From Miltoncostaea sp963771025 (GTDB taxonomy: Bacteria; Actinomycetota; Thermoleophilia; Miltoncostaeales; Miltoncostaeaceae), in assembly GCA_963771025.1 (NCBI GenBank), contig CAVYRL010000008.1:124001-188000 (forward strand): 64,000 bases of DNA, given 5' to 3'. A model generated the notes under the pieces. It was not told the DNA's origin, made no database searches, and saw only the letters and a list, made by a program, of their open reading frames with translations. The translations under genes and the position numbers were made by a program. Below, piece after piece: positions 8,866-16,812 of this stretch. Within the stretch, counting starts at the first letter, position 1. The number at the start of each line of letters is the position of its first letter.

Positions 8866-9684
8866 TCACCAGCCGCCGATCACGAAGGCGCCCAGGATCA
8901 CCAGCACGATGATCACGACGATCAGAGCCACCGAGGCGCCCACCAGCAGCCACGTGCGCCCGGTGAGCTTGTCGGCGTCGTCCTGGATGGCGGGCATCCG
9001 GGAAGCCTGCCGGGCGGCGCGCAGCCGCGACCGCAGATCCCCCGCGGTCCGGATGCGTCCCGCAAGCGCGTCTCCGAGGACGACATCGAGCTCGGGCGGG
9101 ATCTCGTCATCCGGCCCCTCGGGTCCCGGCTCGCGCCCGGTCAGCAGCCGGTGGACGATCGTGGCGACCGCCGCGCAGGCGGGCTCGGCGCCCTCCGGCC
9201 CTGGACCATCCGCGGTGGCGAAGCGGGTCACCCGGACATGGCCGTCGGGGGTCACCAGCGCGGTCGCGGGGACGATCTGCGAGCGACCCTCGCCCTGGCG
9301 GCCCGCCGCGAGGCACGCGTCCAGCAACTCCGCCCCGTAGCGGATCGCCTCCTCCGCCGGCAGCGGCGCCCGCCGCGTGACCACCTGATCGAGAGAGATG
9401 CCGTCCACCAGTTCCATCGCGACATACCGGATGCCCTCGGGGGTGAGCCCCTGGTCGAGCACCGCGACCACGCTCAGCGAATTGAACTGCACCGCGTTCA
9501 TCCGGCGGGTGTCCTCGACCAGGACCGCGCCCGCCGCCGCGTCGTCGGGCTCCACCAACCGCAACGCCACCCGGCGGTCGAGGGGCCGGTCGTACGCCAC
9601 GTACACCTCGCCGAGATCGCCACCCCCGAGTCTCCGGACCAACTCGTACCGGCCGTCGACCACATCGCCGAGGTTCAGCGTCAC
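8866..9684 (-). CDS. Membrane-anchored Ser/Thr pseudokinase
   Basis: 272-residue bacterial Ser/Thr-kinase fold (PknB-type) with a C-terminal transmembrane helix (residues about 244-268). The fold is clear: GRYELVRRLGGGDLGEVYVAYD (quoted in two pieces: GRYELVRRLGG and GDLGEVYVAYD) is the Gly-rich loop, and MELVDGISLDQ is the hinge region. All catalytic residues are altered: the VAxK Lys is Arg42, the HRD triad is RSQ (134-136), the metal-binding Asn is Thr141, and the DFG Asp is Arg154. It should bind partner proteins rather than phosphorylate. Starts at GTG 9684. Short C-lobe, as the kinase domain ends near residue 230. Confidence 0.85.
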   Translation of the reverse strand: MTLNLGDVVDGRYELVRRLGGGDLGEVYVAYDRPLDRRVALRLVEPDDAAAGAVLVEDTRRMNAVQFNSLSVVAVLDQGLTPEGIRYVAMELVDGISLDQVVTRRAPLPAEEAIRYGAELLDACLAAGRQGEGRSQIVPATALVTPDGHVRVTRFATADGPGPEGAEPACAAVATIVHRLLTGREPGPEGPDDEIPPELDVVLGDALAGRIRTAGDLRSRLRAARQASRMPAIQDDADKLTGRTWLLVGASVALIVVIIVLVILGAFVIGGW

Positions 9685-9712
9685 GACCGCCTGCGCGCTC
9701 GTCTCCCTCGGG

Positions 9713-10273
9713 TCACGTGCGCACGCGCGCCGGGCGCAGCACCCGCGTGCTGAAACGGACGCCCGCCGAAACCCCGTCCGGCCCGGCGACGACCCACGCC
9801 CACGACGGCCGGGGGTCGTCGGGCAGGCCCTCGCCGACGCTGCCGGGATTGACCACCAGGAGGCCCTCGACCGGACCGGCGGACGCGTGGTGGGTGTGGC
9901 CGCTCACCAGGCAGGCGGCCCCGACGTCCATCGCCCTGCGGCGCTCGCGGGGAGTGACCCGATGGGTCACGTACACGGTCGCGCCGTCCAACGGCAGCAG
10001 CAGTCGCACCGGCAAGGACGACACCCACACCAGATTGGAGCGCGAGATCTCATCCGCGCCGCCCTCCCGCACGCGATCGCTGGTGCCCTGCACGCAGGGC
10101 CACCCGAGCGAGCGGACCAGGCTGATGCACTCGTCGGTCTGACCGCCGCCGCCGATGATGTCGCCGGTGACGATGCCCCGGCAGATCCCGGCGGCGCTCA
10201 CCTCGTCCAGCACGGCCTCGAGGGCCGGCAGGTTGGAGTGGATGTCGCCGAGCACGGCGATGGGCGTGCCCAC
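9713..10273 (-). CDS. Calcineurin-like metallophosphoesterase (YfcE/MJ0936-like)
   Basis: 186-residue cytosolic phosphoesterase. Dimetal motifs are in order: IAVLGDIHSNLPALEAVL (Asp-x-His), VTGDIIGGG (Gly-Asp), a diverged third motif VQGTSDR where Gly-Asn-x-Asp is usual, VTHRV (His), and SGHTHH (Gly-His-x-His). NPGSVG is the usual family ending block. I start at GTG 10273, because GAGGA lies 8 bases upstream; the frame is open to 10366 but those 31 extra residues have no family similarity. It is transcribed toward the pseudokinase gene with a 28-base gap. Substrate unknown (bis-p-nitrophenyl phosphate activity is usual for the family). Confidence 0.82.
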   Translation of the reverse strand: MGTPIAVLGDIHSNLPALEAVLDEVSAAGICRGIVTGDIIGGGGQTDECISLVRSLGWPCVQGTSDRVREGGADEISRSNLVWVSSLPVRLLLPLDGATVYVTHRVTPRERRRAMDVGAACLVSGHTHHASAGPVEGLLVVNPGSVGEGLPDDPRPSWAWVVAGPDGVSAGVRFSTRVLRPARVRT

Positions 10274-10426
10274 TGAGGATTCCTCAGAGGCCCATGGAGA
10301 GACGCTTATCAGGCCGAGATCGCTGATCGCTGACTCCAGGCGCAGGGGGGTCTTCGCCCGCGTCATCTTCCTCGCGGGGGTTGAGGAATACCACTCCGTG
10401 GAGCATTACGCACGAATTTCACTCCG

Positions 10427-10762
10427 GTGAACCGCCCCGGACGACCCTTTCGCGGCCGCCCGATGGCCAAAACGGCGACGACGGCCACCCCTGGAGCGCA
10501 GGCGCCGGCCAGGCGCCTGCCGCCGCTGGTCGGCGTGCGCCTGGAGGACGGAATCGACGCGTCGATCACGCCGCTGCCCGCCCTGCCGATACGCGCCGGC
10601 ATGGGAGCCCTCGCGTCCCAGCCGGGCACCCTTGCCGGGGCCGTCGGTGCCGGTCTCGCGCCCGAGCGAGGTGGGCTGTTCAGCGCCCGGCTCCGCGCGG
10701 CCGGCTCCGGAGGTGGTGGTCCACGTCGGCGGCCGGCCCGCGCCCCCGGCGAATCGGACTAG
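10427..10762 (+). CDS. Hypothetical protein, doubtful
   Basis: Open frame of 111 codons from GTG 10427 (or ATG 10463) with high third-position GC over the first 70 codons, rich in Ala, Pro and Gly. I recognise no family. A possible weak promoter (TTGAGG at 10381, 17 bases, CATTAC at 10404) lies upstream, but no good ribosome binding site is visible. It overlaps the end of the convergent gene at 10759 by four bases. It could be a real small protein or simply the coding-like noise of GC-rich DNA; otherwise 10274-10758 holds nothing I can name. Confidence 0.3.
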   Translation: MNRPGRPFRGRPMAKTATTATPGAQAPARRLPPLVGVRLEDGIDASITPLPALPIRAGMGALASQPGTLAGAVGAGLAPERGGLFSARLRAAGSGGGGPRRRPARAPGESD

Positions 10763-10965
10763 ACGATCGCCTCCGCGTCCACGAGCTCGCGGCCCTGCCG
10801 GCGGGCGTGCCGCACGCGACCGGCCTCGAACATGCCTCCGCGCTCGAACTCGGCGACCGTCGTGGCGAGGCCGGCGGCCTGCGCGGGCGACTCGGCCGTC
10901 ACGACCATGGTCAGCGTCAGCGGGGAAACCCCGCGACGACGTACGGTTACCTGGAATGGCGCCAT
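10759..10965 (-). CDS. Small conserved-looking hypothetical protein
   Basis: 68-residue soluble protein (MAPFQVTVRRRGVSPLTLTM at the start). It looks like one small alpha/beta domain: a strand-rich first half, then a helix with AESPAQAAGLA and a basic C-terminus. The start is set firmly by GGAGGTGAT, four bases before ATG 10965. A longer frame from 11034 lacks such a site. The good ribosome binding site and biased codon use make it a real gene, but I do not recognise the family. The following 138 bases up to the zinc-ribbon gene hold nothing clear. Confidence 0.7.
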   Translation of the reverse strand: MAPFQVTVRRRGVSPLTLTMVVTAESPAQAAGLATTVAEFERGGMFEAGRVRHARRQGRELVDAEAIV

Positions 10966-11103
10966 GCCATCACCTCCTGTTGTCGAACCGCCTCGCCCTC
11001 GGGACGACTCGACGGCGCTCGTGGTGCGTTGCATCTAAGGGGTAGCAGGCCGTCCCTATTAGAGACCAACCGCACGATGAAATCCCCGCCGCCACGCCCG
11101 CTC

Positions 11104-11355
11104 TCACTGCAGGCCGACGGGCCTCCCCGCGCCGCGTGCGCGCGTGCACGGACCGCACTCGGGGCCCGGGTTGTAACGATTCAGGATCGTCGTGCAGCTG
11201 ATGCACACCCGGGCCCGCTTCGCGGGCGCGACGCTCTCGGGCGCCGGACACGCGCAGAGCTTGGGGCGGCGCGCCCCCCGGGGCCGGAAGAGCTCCGCGA
11301 TGAGCCCGCAGGTCGGGCAGATGACCTCAATCGGCTCTCGTGGGCGACGCGCCAT
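11104..11355 (-). CDS. Small double zinc-ribbon protein
   Basis: 83-residue protein with two pairs of CxxC or CxC knuckles: CPTCG (residues about 13-17) with CACP (about 33-36), then CISC (about 51-54) with ECGPC (about 66-70). The second half, SCTTILNRYNPGPECGPC, resembles the Cys4 element seen at the end of some actinobacterial helix-turn-helix regulators. It starts at ATG 11355 with AGAGGA upstream. It lies 26 bases downstream of the aldo/keto reductase gene on the same strand, so co-transcription is possible. A nucleic-acid or protein-binding role is inferred only from the zinc ribbons. Confidence 0.72.
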   Translation of the reverse strand: MARRPREPIEVICPTCGLIAELFRPRGARRPKLCACPAPESVAPAKRARVCISCTTILNRYNPGPECGPCTRARGAGRPVGLQ

Positions 11356-11381
11356 GTGTCCTCTGTCGGCTCGGCGCCGCC

Positions 11382-12437
11382 TCAGCCGCGGGCGACGCGC
11401 TCCAGGAGCCAGGGCTCCGTCACGCGGTCTGAGTTGTAGCGCAGCTGATGCCACTGGGGATACGGCAGCCGCGTGGCCGAGAGCGCGTCGAGGCGCTCCA
11501 CCTCGCCGGCGTCGAGGGTCCAGTCGGCGGCCGCGAGGTTGTCGGCGAGCTGCTCCTCGGTGCGCGCGCCCACGATCAGCGACGTCACGGCCGGCTTGGC
11601 CAGCAGCCAGTTGAGCGCCACCTGGGCAGGGCTCGCGCCGCGCGCCTCCGCGATCTCCACCAGGGCGTCCACGACGTCGAGGGCACCCTCGGGGTCGGCC
11701 AGACCCCCCGGGGGGCCCATGACCGACTGGCGCGAGCCCTCGGGGGCCTGCTGGTCGCGACGCACCTTGCCCGTCAGGAAGCCGCCCGAGAGGGGGCTCC
11801 ATACGAAGATGCCGACGCCCTGGTCGAGACACACCGGCACCAGCTCGTGCTCCAGTTCGCGCGACACCAGGGAGTAGTGGGCCTGGAGCACGCTGAAGCG
11901 GTTGAGATGCTCGCGCTGCGAGATCCCCAGGGCCTTCATCAGGTGCCAGGCGCTGAAGTTGGAGCAGCCGATGTAGCGGACCGTGCCGGCGCGAACCAGG
12001 TCGTCCAGGGCACGGAGCGTCTCCTCGATATCGGTGCGCTGGTCGATGCCGTGCACCTGGAGCACGTCGATCCAGTCCGTGCCGATCCGGCGCAGGCTGG
12101 CCTGCACCGCGCGGATGATGTGATGGCGCGACTGGCCGCGGTCGTTGACGCCCGGGCCGGCCTGGGCGTGGAGCTTGGTGGCCAGCACGACGTCGTCGCG
12201 GCGGGCGCCGAGGGCCTGGCCGAGGATCTCCTCGGAGGCGCCGTTGGAGTACGCGTCGGCGGTGTCGAAGAGATTGACCCCGGCGTCGAGGCAAAGGTCC
12301 ACCTGGCGGCGGGCCTCGTCGACCTCGGTGGTGCCGACCGCGCGGAAGAAGTCGCTGCGGGATCCGCCGAAGGTCATCGCGCCGAACGAGATGGCCGACA
12401 CCTGAAGCCCGGTTCGCCCGAGGTATCTCATCTGCAT
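11382..12437 (-). CDS. Aldo/keto reductase
   Basis: 351-residue NADPH-dependent oxidoreductase with the AKR (beta/alpha)8 barrel. The catalytic tetrad is visible: Asp and Tyr in FDTADAYSNG, Lys in LATKLHAQ and His in VLQVHGID. The nucleotide-binding end is IVGARTEEQLADNL near the C-terminus. Overall it resembles the YajO/Tas-type potassium-channel-beta-like branch. ATG 12437 is preceded by GGGAG at about 8 bases; an upstream GTG at 12476 is also open. The TetR regulator gene lies just upstream in the same orientation, so it may be in the same transcript. Physiological substrate unknown. Confidence 0.9.
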   Translation of the reverse strand: MQMRYLGRTGLQVSAISFGAMTFGGSRSDFFRAVGTTEVDEARRQVDLCLDAGVNLFDTADAYSNGASEEILGQALGARRDDVVLATKLHAQAGPGVNDRGQSRHHIIRAVQASLRRIGTDWIDVLQVHGIDQRTDIEETLRALDDLVRAGTVRYIGCSNFSAWHLMKALGISQREHLNRFSVLQAHYSLVSRELEHELVPVCLDQGVGIFVWSPLSGGFLTGKVRRDQQAPEGSRQSVMGPPGGLADPEGALDVVDALVEIAEARGASPAQVALNWLLAKPAVTSLIVGARTEEQLADNLAAADWTLDAGEVERLDALSATRLPYPQWHQLRYNSDRVTEPWLLERVARG

Positions 12438-12487
12438 CGTCGTCTCCCGTCGTGGCGTGGCGGGTGACACGGACACCCGCGGGCAGA

Positions 12488-13201
12488 CTACGCCCGCCGC
12501 TCCACGGAACGCCCGGGGCGATCGAGATCGGGGAAGGCGCTCGCCACCCGGGCCAGGGCGACGGCGGCCGTCGCCACCACCTTCTGGCGGGTCTCCTCAG
12601 GCGGCCTCCGCGCGAGGACGGACTCGGACAGCACGCTCATCCGCTGATGCATCGCCACGACGAGCATCGCCGAGAAGATGCGGATCTCGTCGTCGTCCTC
12701 GAGGCGCCCGAGCTCGGCCGCCAGCTCGGCGGCGATCCGCGCCTGCAGCCGCTCGTTGCTCGACAGGTAGCGCGCCTGAAGGCTGGGCGACTCGTGCCAG
12801 ACGGTGAGGAAACGCCGGAAGAGCGCGTCGTTCTCCGGCTCGAGCAGGGCCGTCCACCCGTCATCCCCATCGATCACCCGGTTCGCGGCGCAGAGCTCGG
12901 CGAGCGCCCCCGTTATGGACGCGTCGGGAGCCCGATCGCGGATCGCGGCGAGGATCACGCCGTGGAGATGCTCCTCCCGGTCGAGGAACAGATCCTCCTT
13001 GGACCCGAAGTAGTTGAAGATCGTCTTCACCGATACGCCCGCGGCCTCGGCGACCTCCGCCAGCGTCACCGCGTCGAACCCCCGCTCCAGGAAGAGCCGC
13101 GTGGCCTCGTCCGAGATCGCCTGACGGGTCATCGCCTTCTTGCGCGCGCGCAGGCCGCCGGGATCGGACGGCGGGGTCACCGTGTGCGGGTGCGCGCTCA
13201 C
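12488..13201 (-). CDS. TetR/AcrR-family transcriptional regulator
   Basis: 237-residue repressor-type protein. The N-terminal helix-turn-helix is canonical: RQAISDEATRLFLERGFDAV then VTLAEVAEAAGVSVKTIFNYF, and SKEDLFLDREEHL. The C-terminal ligand domain is of the type found with multidrug exporters. Starts at GTG 13201 (residues MSAHPHTV); the HTH begins about 25 residues in. It is divergent from a DrrA/DrrB-type ABC exporter, and a 19 bp near-palindrome lies between the two genes at 13239-13257. The simplest reading is that it represses the exporter and itself, released by a transported compound. Confidence 0.9.
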   Translation of the reverse strand: MSAHPHTVTPPSDPGGLRARKKAMTRQAISDEATRLFLERGFDAVTLAEVAEAAGVSVKTIFNYFGSKEDLFLDREEHLHGVILAAIRDRAPDASITGALAELCAANRVIDGDDGWTALLEPENDALFRRFLTVWHESPSLQARYLSSNERLQARIAAELAAELGRLEDDDEIRIFSAMLVVAMHQRMSVLSESVLARRPPEETRQKVVATAAVALARVASAFPDLDRPGRSVERRA

Positions 13202-13238
13202 GCGGCGATTCTAGGGCATCGTATTACACTGATGCGAC

Positions 13239-13257
13239 ATTTACTACCGTTGTAAAT
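13239..13257. promoter_or_regulatory. Predicted TetR operator (19 bp near-palindrome)
   Basis: ATTTAC-N7-GTAAAT, with 16 of 19 positions symmetric. It is an unusually AT-rich island in GC-rich DNA, located 38 bases before the TetR start and 80 bases before the ABC ATPase start. Size and spacing fit a TetR dimer site. Confidence 0.65.
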
Positions 13258-13336
13258 ATGCGAGTCGGCTGCGACACTGCCGCGACGCCCGCCACGCGGC
13301 CGGCGGCCACCGGACGACCGGGCACCGGGGAGGGTC

Positions 13337-14311
13337 ATGACGGTCACCACCGCAATCGAGGTCCAGGATCTCGTGAAGCGCTTCGGCGAGAAGACGGCCC
13401 TCGACGGCGTCAGCTTCGAGGTGTCGCGGGGCACCGTGTGCAGCGTCCTCGGCCCCAACGGCGCGGGCAAGACCACGGCCGTCCGGATCCTCACCACCCT
13501 CACCATCCCCGACGCGGGATCGGCCCGGGTCGCCGGCATCGACGTGCTCTCCGACCCCCAGGGCGCGCGCAGGCTGCTCGGCCTGGCGGCGCAGGACGCG
13601 ACGGTCGACGCCCTGCTCACCGGGCGCGAGAACCTGACCATGATCGGGCGGCTCCACCACCTCGGACGATCGGTGGCACGGGCGCGCGCAGACGAGCTGC
13701 TGGAGCAGTTCGCGCTCACCGACGCCGGCGGGCGCCTGGTCAAGACCTACTCCGGCGGGATGCGCCGCCGTCTCGACCTGGCGGCCACCCTCGTGGCGCG
13801 CCCCGAGGTGCTCTTCCTCGACGAGCCCACCACGGGCCTCGACCCACGGGCCCGCAACGAGCTCTGGGACGTCCTCGAGACGCTGGTCGACGAGGGCGCC
13901 ACGATCCTGCTCACCACCCAGTACCTGCAAGAGGCCGAGCGGCTGGCCGACGACATCGTGGTCATCGACCACGGGCGCGTCATCGCCCGCGGCGACTCCC
14001 GCGAGCTCAAGCGGCAGGTCGGCGGTGCCCACGTGTACGCGGTCCTCCCCGACCCGGCGAGACTCGCCGAGGCGGCGGAGCACATCGCGCGGATCGTCGA
14101 CGGCACTCCGACGGTTGACGAGACGACGCGCACCGCATCGGCGCCCACCGACCGTGGGCCGCGGGTGGTGTCGCAGCTGGCCGACGCCCTCGCCGACTCC
14201 GGAATCGAGATCGACGACATCGGGCTGCGCCAGCCGACCCTCGATGACGTGTTCCTGACCCTCACCGGCATACCCATCGACGACGAGGTCCCCGTGGAGG
14301 CGGCCCGATGA
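13337..14311 (+). CDS. ABC exporter ATP-binding protein (DrrA/DUF4162 type)
   Basis: 324-residue ATPase of the daunorubicin-resistance (DrrA) class. Walker A is GPNGAGKTT (residues about 39-47), the signature is YSGGMRRRLDLAA, Walker B is LFLDEPTTGLDP and the switch His lies in LLTTQYLQEAERL (Gln instead of the usual His after TT). The C-terminal 90 residues form the DrrA-specific domain ending in QPTLDDVFLTLTG. It pairs with the permease that overlaps its stop by four bases. Divergent from a TetR regulator with an operator-like palindrome between them. Drug or lipid export is the usual role. Confidence 0.92.
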   Translation: MTVTTAIEVQDLVKRFGEKTALDGVSFEVSRGTVCSVLGPNGAGKTTAVRILTTLTIPDAGSARVAGIDVLSDPQGARRLLGLAAQDATVDALLTGRENLTMIGRLHHLGRSVARARADELLEQFALTDAGGRLVKTYSGGMRRRLDLAATLVARPEVLFLDEPTTGLDPRARNELWDVLETLVDEGATILLTTQYLQEAERLADDIVVIDHGRVIARGDSRELKRQVGGAHVYAVLPDPARLAEAAEHIARIVDGTPTVDETTRTASAPTDRGPRVVSQLADALADSGIEIDDIGLRQPTLDDVFLTLTGIPIDDEVPVEAAR

Positions 14312-15132
14312 GCATCATGGTCCCCACCCCCGCCGAGCGTCGCGGCAACGTCGTCGGCGACACCTGGGTCGTGGCCAAGCGCGGGCTGCTGCACATGCGC
14401 CGCCAACCCGAGGCGCTCGCCGACGTGACCCTGCAACCGGTGATGTTCGTGCTGCTGTTCGCCTACGTCTTCGGCGGCGCGATCGACGTGCCCGGCGGCG
14501 GCTACGAGGAGTTCCTGATGGGCGGCATCTTCGCCCAGACGATCGTGTTCGGCGCATTCGGCGTGGCAATCGGCCTGGCGAACGACCGCACCAACGGAGC
14601 GATCGACCGGTTCCGCTCGCTGCCGATGGCGCGCGGGTCGGTGCTCGGGGGCCATGCCATCTCGAGCCTGCTGAGGAGTCTGCTGCCCATCGTCCTGATG
14701 TCCCTCTGCGGGCTGATCGTCGGCTGGCGGATCCACACCTCGGTGTACGAGGCGGCCGGCGCCTACCTGCTGATGATCGCCTTCTCCTTCGCGGTCATCT
14801 GGGTCGGCGTGCTGCTCGGCAGTCTGCTGCCCTCACCCGAGGCGGTGCAGGGCGTCGCGTTCGTGGTGATCTTCCCGATCACGTTCATCGCGAGCACCTT
14901 CGTCCCGATCAACACCCTGCCCGGGGTCCTCAGGACGATCGCCGAGTGGAACCCCGTTACGTCGATGTCCGAGGCGCTTCGCCAGCTGTTCGGCAACCCC
15001 ACTGCCGACCTGAGAGACCCGGTCTGGCCGCTCGCGCACCCGGTCGCGTACAGCGTGATCTGGATCGTCGCGATCGTCGTCGTCTGCGCCCCCCTCGCAA
15101 TCTGGGCGTACCGCAGGACGATCATGGACTGA
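14308..15132 (+). CDS. ABC-2 type permease (DrrB type)
   Basis: 274-residue integral membrane subunit with six predicted helices in the ABC-2 arrangement. Helix 1 starts near FVLLFAYVFGGAI. The ABC-2 motif region is EWNPVTSMSEALRQLFGNP, typical of DrrB proteins, ahead of the last helix. The ATG overlaps the ATPase stop (ATGA), so the subunits are translationally coupled and the functional unit is a 2+2 exporter. It is the last gene of this short operon; a decayed VOC gene follows. Confidence 0.92.
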   Translation: MSIMVPTPAERRGNVVGDTWVVAKRGLLHMRRQPEALADVTLQPVMFVLLFAYVFGGAIDVPGGGYEEFLMGGIFAQTIVFGAFGVAIGLANDRTNGAIDRFRSLPMARGSVLGGHAISSLLRSLLPIVLMSLCGLIVGWRIHTSVYEAAGAYLLMIAFSFAVIWVGVLLGSLLPSPEAVQGVAFVVIFPITFIASTFVPINTLPGVLRTIAEWNPVTSMSEALRQLFGNPTADLRDPVWPLAHPVAYSVIWIVAIVVVCAPLAIWAYRRTIMD

Positions 15133-15194
15133 GGTCGTCGTCGGGGCGTTTCCCCGCGGTGCGTCGAGGACGGGCGGCGCGGTGCGAATCGGGT

Positions 15195-15430
15195 CTCGCG
15201 GCCGTGGTCGAGTGCTTCGCCGAGCTGGGGCTCGTGCTCGGACCGAGGGCCCGTCGAAGGTCGCTGGGTGGCCTGCGTCGTGGGATCCAGGACGCACGGG
15301 CGGACATCGCGATCCTGCACCCGCCGGACGGCACGGGACGACTCGAACTGACGGCGTCCACTCGCCGTCGAACCAGGGGGACCAGCTTCCTCGCGGTCCG
15401 GTCGCCGCGCGCGAGGCTCTCGCCGCCTCG
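15195..15430 (+). pseudogene. Decayed VOC (glyoxalase/bleomycin-resistance) gene fragment
   Basis: The 312 bases between the DrrB stop and the protease stop have no intact gene but contain broken pieces of a vicinal-oxygen-chelate protein, read in three frames in order. In the first frame is ESGLAAVVECFAELGLVLG, in another EGRWVACVVGS, back in the first DARADIAILHPPDGTGRLEL, and then in a third VHSPSNQGDQLPRG. These match the usual order in short VOC proteins (DLAAVVxFFxELGL, then GxWVxxVVGL, then RxDIAMLxTPDGxGRLEL, then FHTP). At least three indels are needed. The identification rests on my memory of the family. Confidence 0.6.
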
Positions 15431-15444
15431 GAGGCCCTCAGAGC

Positions 15445-16680
15445 TCAGCCGCAGGTCGGAGCGTTCGAGGACCCCTGCTGCGCCGACGCCGGACGCGTCC
15501 CGAGCGTCACCTTCACGGAGCGCGCCGTCCCGTTCGAATCGACGATCTTGAGCGTGACCGTCGCGCCGGGGGCCTGAGCGTCGACCGCCTTCTGCAGATC
15601 GGACGCGCCGGCGATCGGCGTGTCGTCGAGCGCCGTCACCACCGGACCGCCCACGCACACCTGCGCGCTGTCATCGGTGACCAGCCTGTTGCCGCCGGTC
15701 AGCCCGGCCCTGGCGGCCGGGCCGCTCCCGACCACGCCCGTGATGAGCGCGCCCTTCTTGGCTCCGACGCCGCTCGTCTGGGCCAGGTTGGCGTCCACGT
15801 CCGCGGTGCTGACGCCCAGCCAGGCGTGCTCGACGTCGCCGCTCTTCTCGATGGAGGCCACGACCGTCTTGGCCGTGTTGACCGGCACCGCGAACGCGAC
15901 CCCGACGTTGGCGTTGACGCCGGAGTCCGCGATCTGCGACGGAATGCCGATCAGCTCGCCCTGGGAGTTGAGCAGCGCGCCGCCCGAGTTGCCGTGGTTG
16001 ACGGCGGCGTCCGTCTGGATCGCGCCCGTGATGGTGAAGCCATTGGGCGCTTCGATGCTGCGGTCGAGGCCCGAGACGATGCCGGCGCTCGCGCTGGCCT
16101 GGTAGCCGAAGGGGTCGCCGATCGCCAGCACCGGATCGCCGACGACGAGCCGGGAGGAGTCGCCCAGCGGAACCGGATCGAGCTGGGACGCGGGGACGTC
16201 GATGTCCAGCAGGGCGACGTCGGTCGACTTGTCGGTGCCGACCACCTTGGCGGTCACCGTCGTGCCCGAGGCCAGCTCCACCCGCACCTTGGTGGCGCCG
16301 TCGACGACGTGCTCGTTGGTGAGCACGTGGCCCTGCTCGTCGATGATCACACCCGAGCCACCCGCGGTCGCGGTACCGCCCTGGTCACCGGGTGTGGTGC
16401 CGGGCGAGCTGGCCGGGACCGTGGAGGTGATCGACACGAGCCCCGACCGGCGCGCGGCGTAGACCTTGCTGAAATCGACGGTGGTGGTCCCGCCCGACGA
16501 CACGGTCGATGCCGGGATCACCGTGGCCGGGGTGGTCACGCGCTCGATCACCGGCGTGCTGGAGGTGGTCTTGTCGATGACCGCGACGGTGCCTCCGCCG
16601 ATCACCGCGGCGGCGAGGGCGACGGCTGCGGTGCCCGTGACGGCGCGCCTCATGCGGCGGGGCGGTTCTTCGGGAGCCAT
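15445..16680 (-). CDS. HtrA/DegP-like S1C serine protease with PDZ domain
   Basis: 411-residue secreted or membrane-tethered protease. An N-terminal signal-anchor (VTGTAAVALAAAVIGGGTVAV) follows a short basic cytosolic tail. The trypsin-like domain has the full triad: His in VLTNEHVVDG, Asp in STDVALLDID, and Ser in NHGNSGGALLNSQGEL. The C-terminal PDZ domain (about residues 285-395) follows. It should cut misfolded exported proteins on the outer face of the membrane. ATG 16680 has AGAGGT upstream. A Thr/Ser/Pro-rich linker sits between the anchor and the protease domain. Monocistronic. Confidence 0.92.
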   Translation of the reverse strand: MAPEEPPRRMRRAVTGTAAVALAAAVIGGGTVAVIDKTTSSTPVIERVTTPATVIPASTVSSGGTTTVDFSKVYAARRSGLVSITSTVPASSPGTTPGDQGGTATAGGSGVIIDEQGHVLTNEHVVDGATKVRVELASGTTVTAKVVGTDKSTDVALLDIDVPASQLDPVPLGDSSRLVVGDPVLAIGDPFGYQASASAGIVSGLDRSIEAPNGFTITGAIQTDAAVNHGNSGGALLNSQGELIGIPSQIADSGVNANVGVAFAVPVNTAKTVVASIEKSGDVEHAWLGVSTADVDANLAQTSGVGAKKGALITGVVGSGPAARAGLTGGNRLVTDDSAQVCVGGPVVTALDDTPIAGASDLQKAVDAQAPGATVTLKIVDSNGTARSVKVTLGTRPASAQQGSSNAPTCG

Positions 16681-16812
16681 GGAAACCTCTGGTCGCGGTC
16701 GATTTCAGCGAACCCGGCACCACCATCGGTGCGCGACGCCACGACCATGAAAGCGCCGGCGGATAAGCGTCGGATCAGTGCGCTCTTGGCGTCCTGTTAA
16801 GAAGACGCGTCG

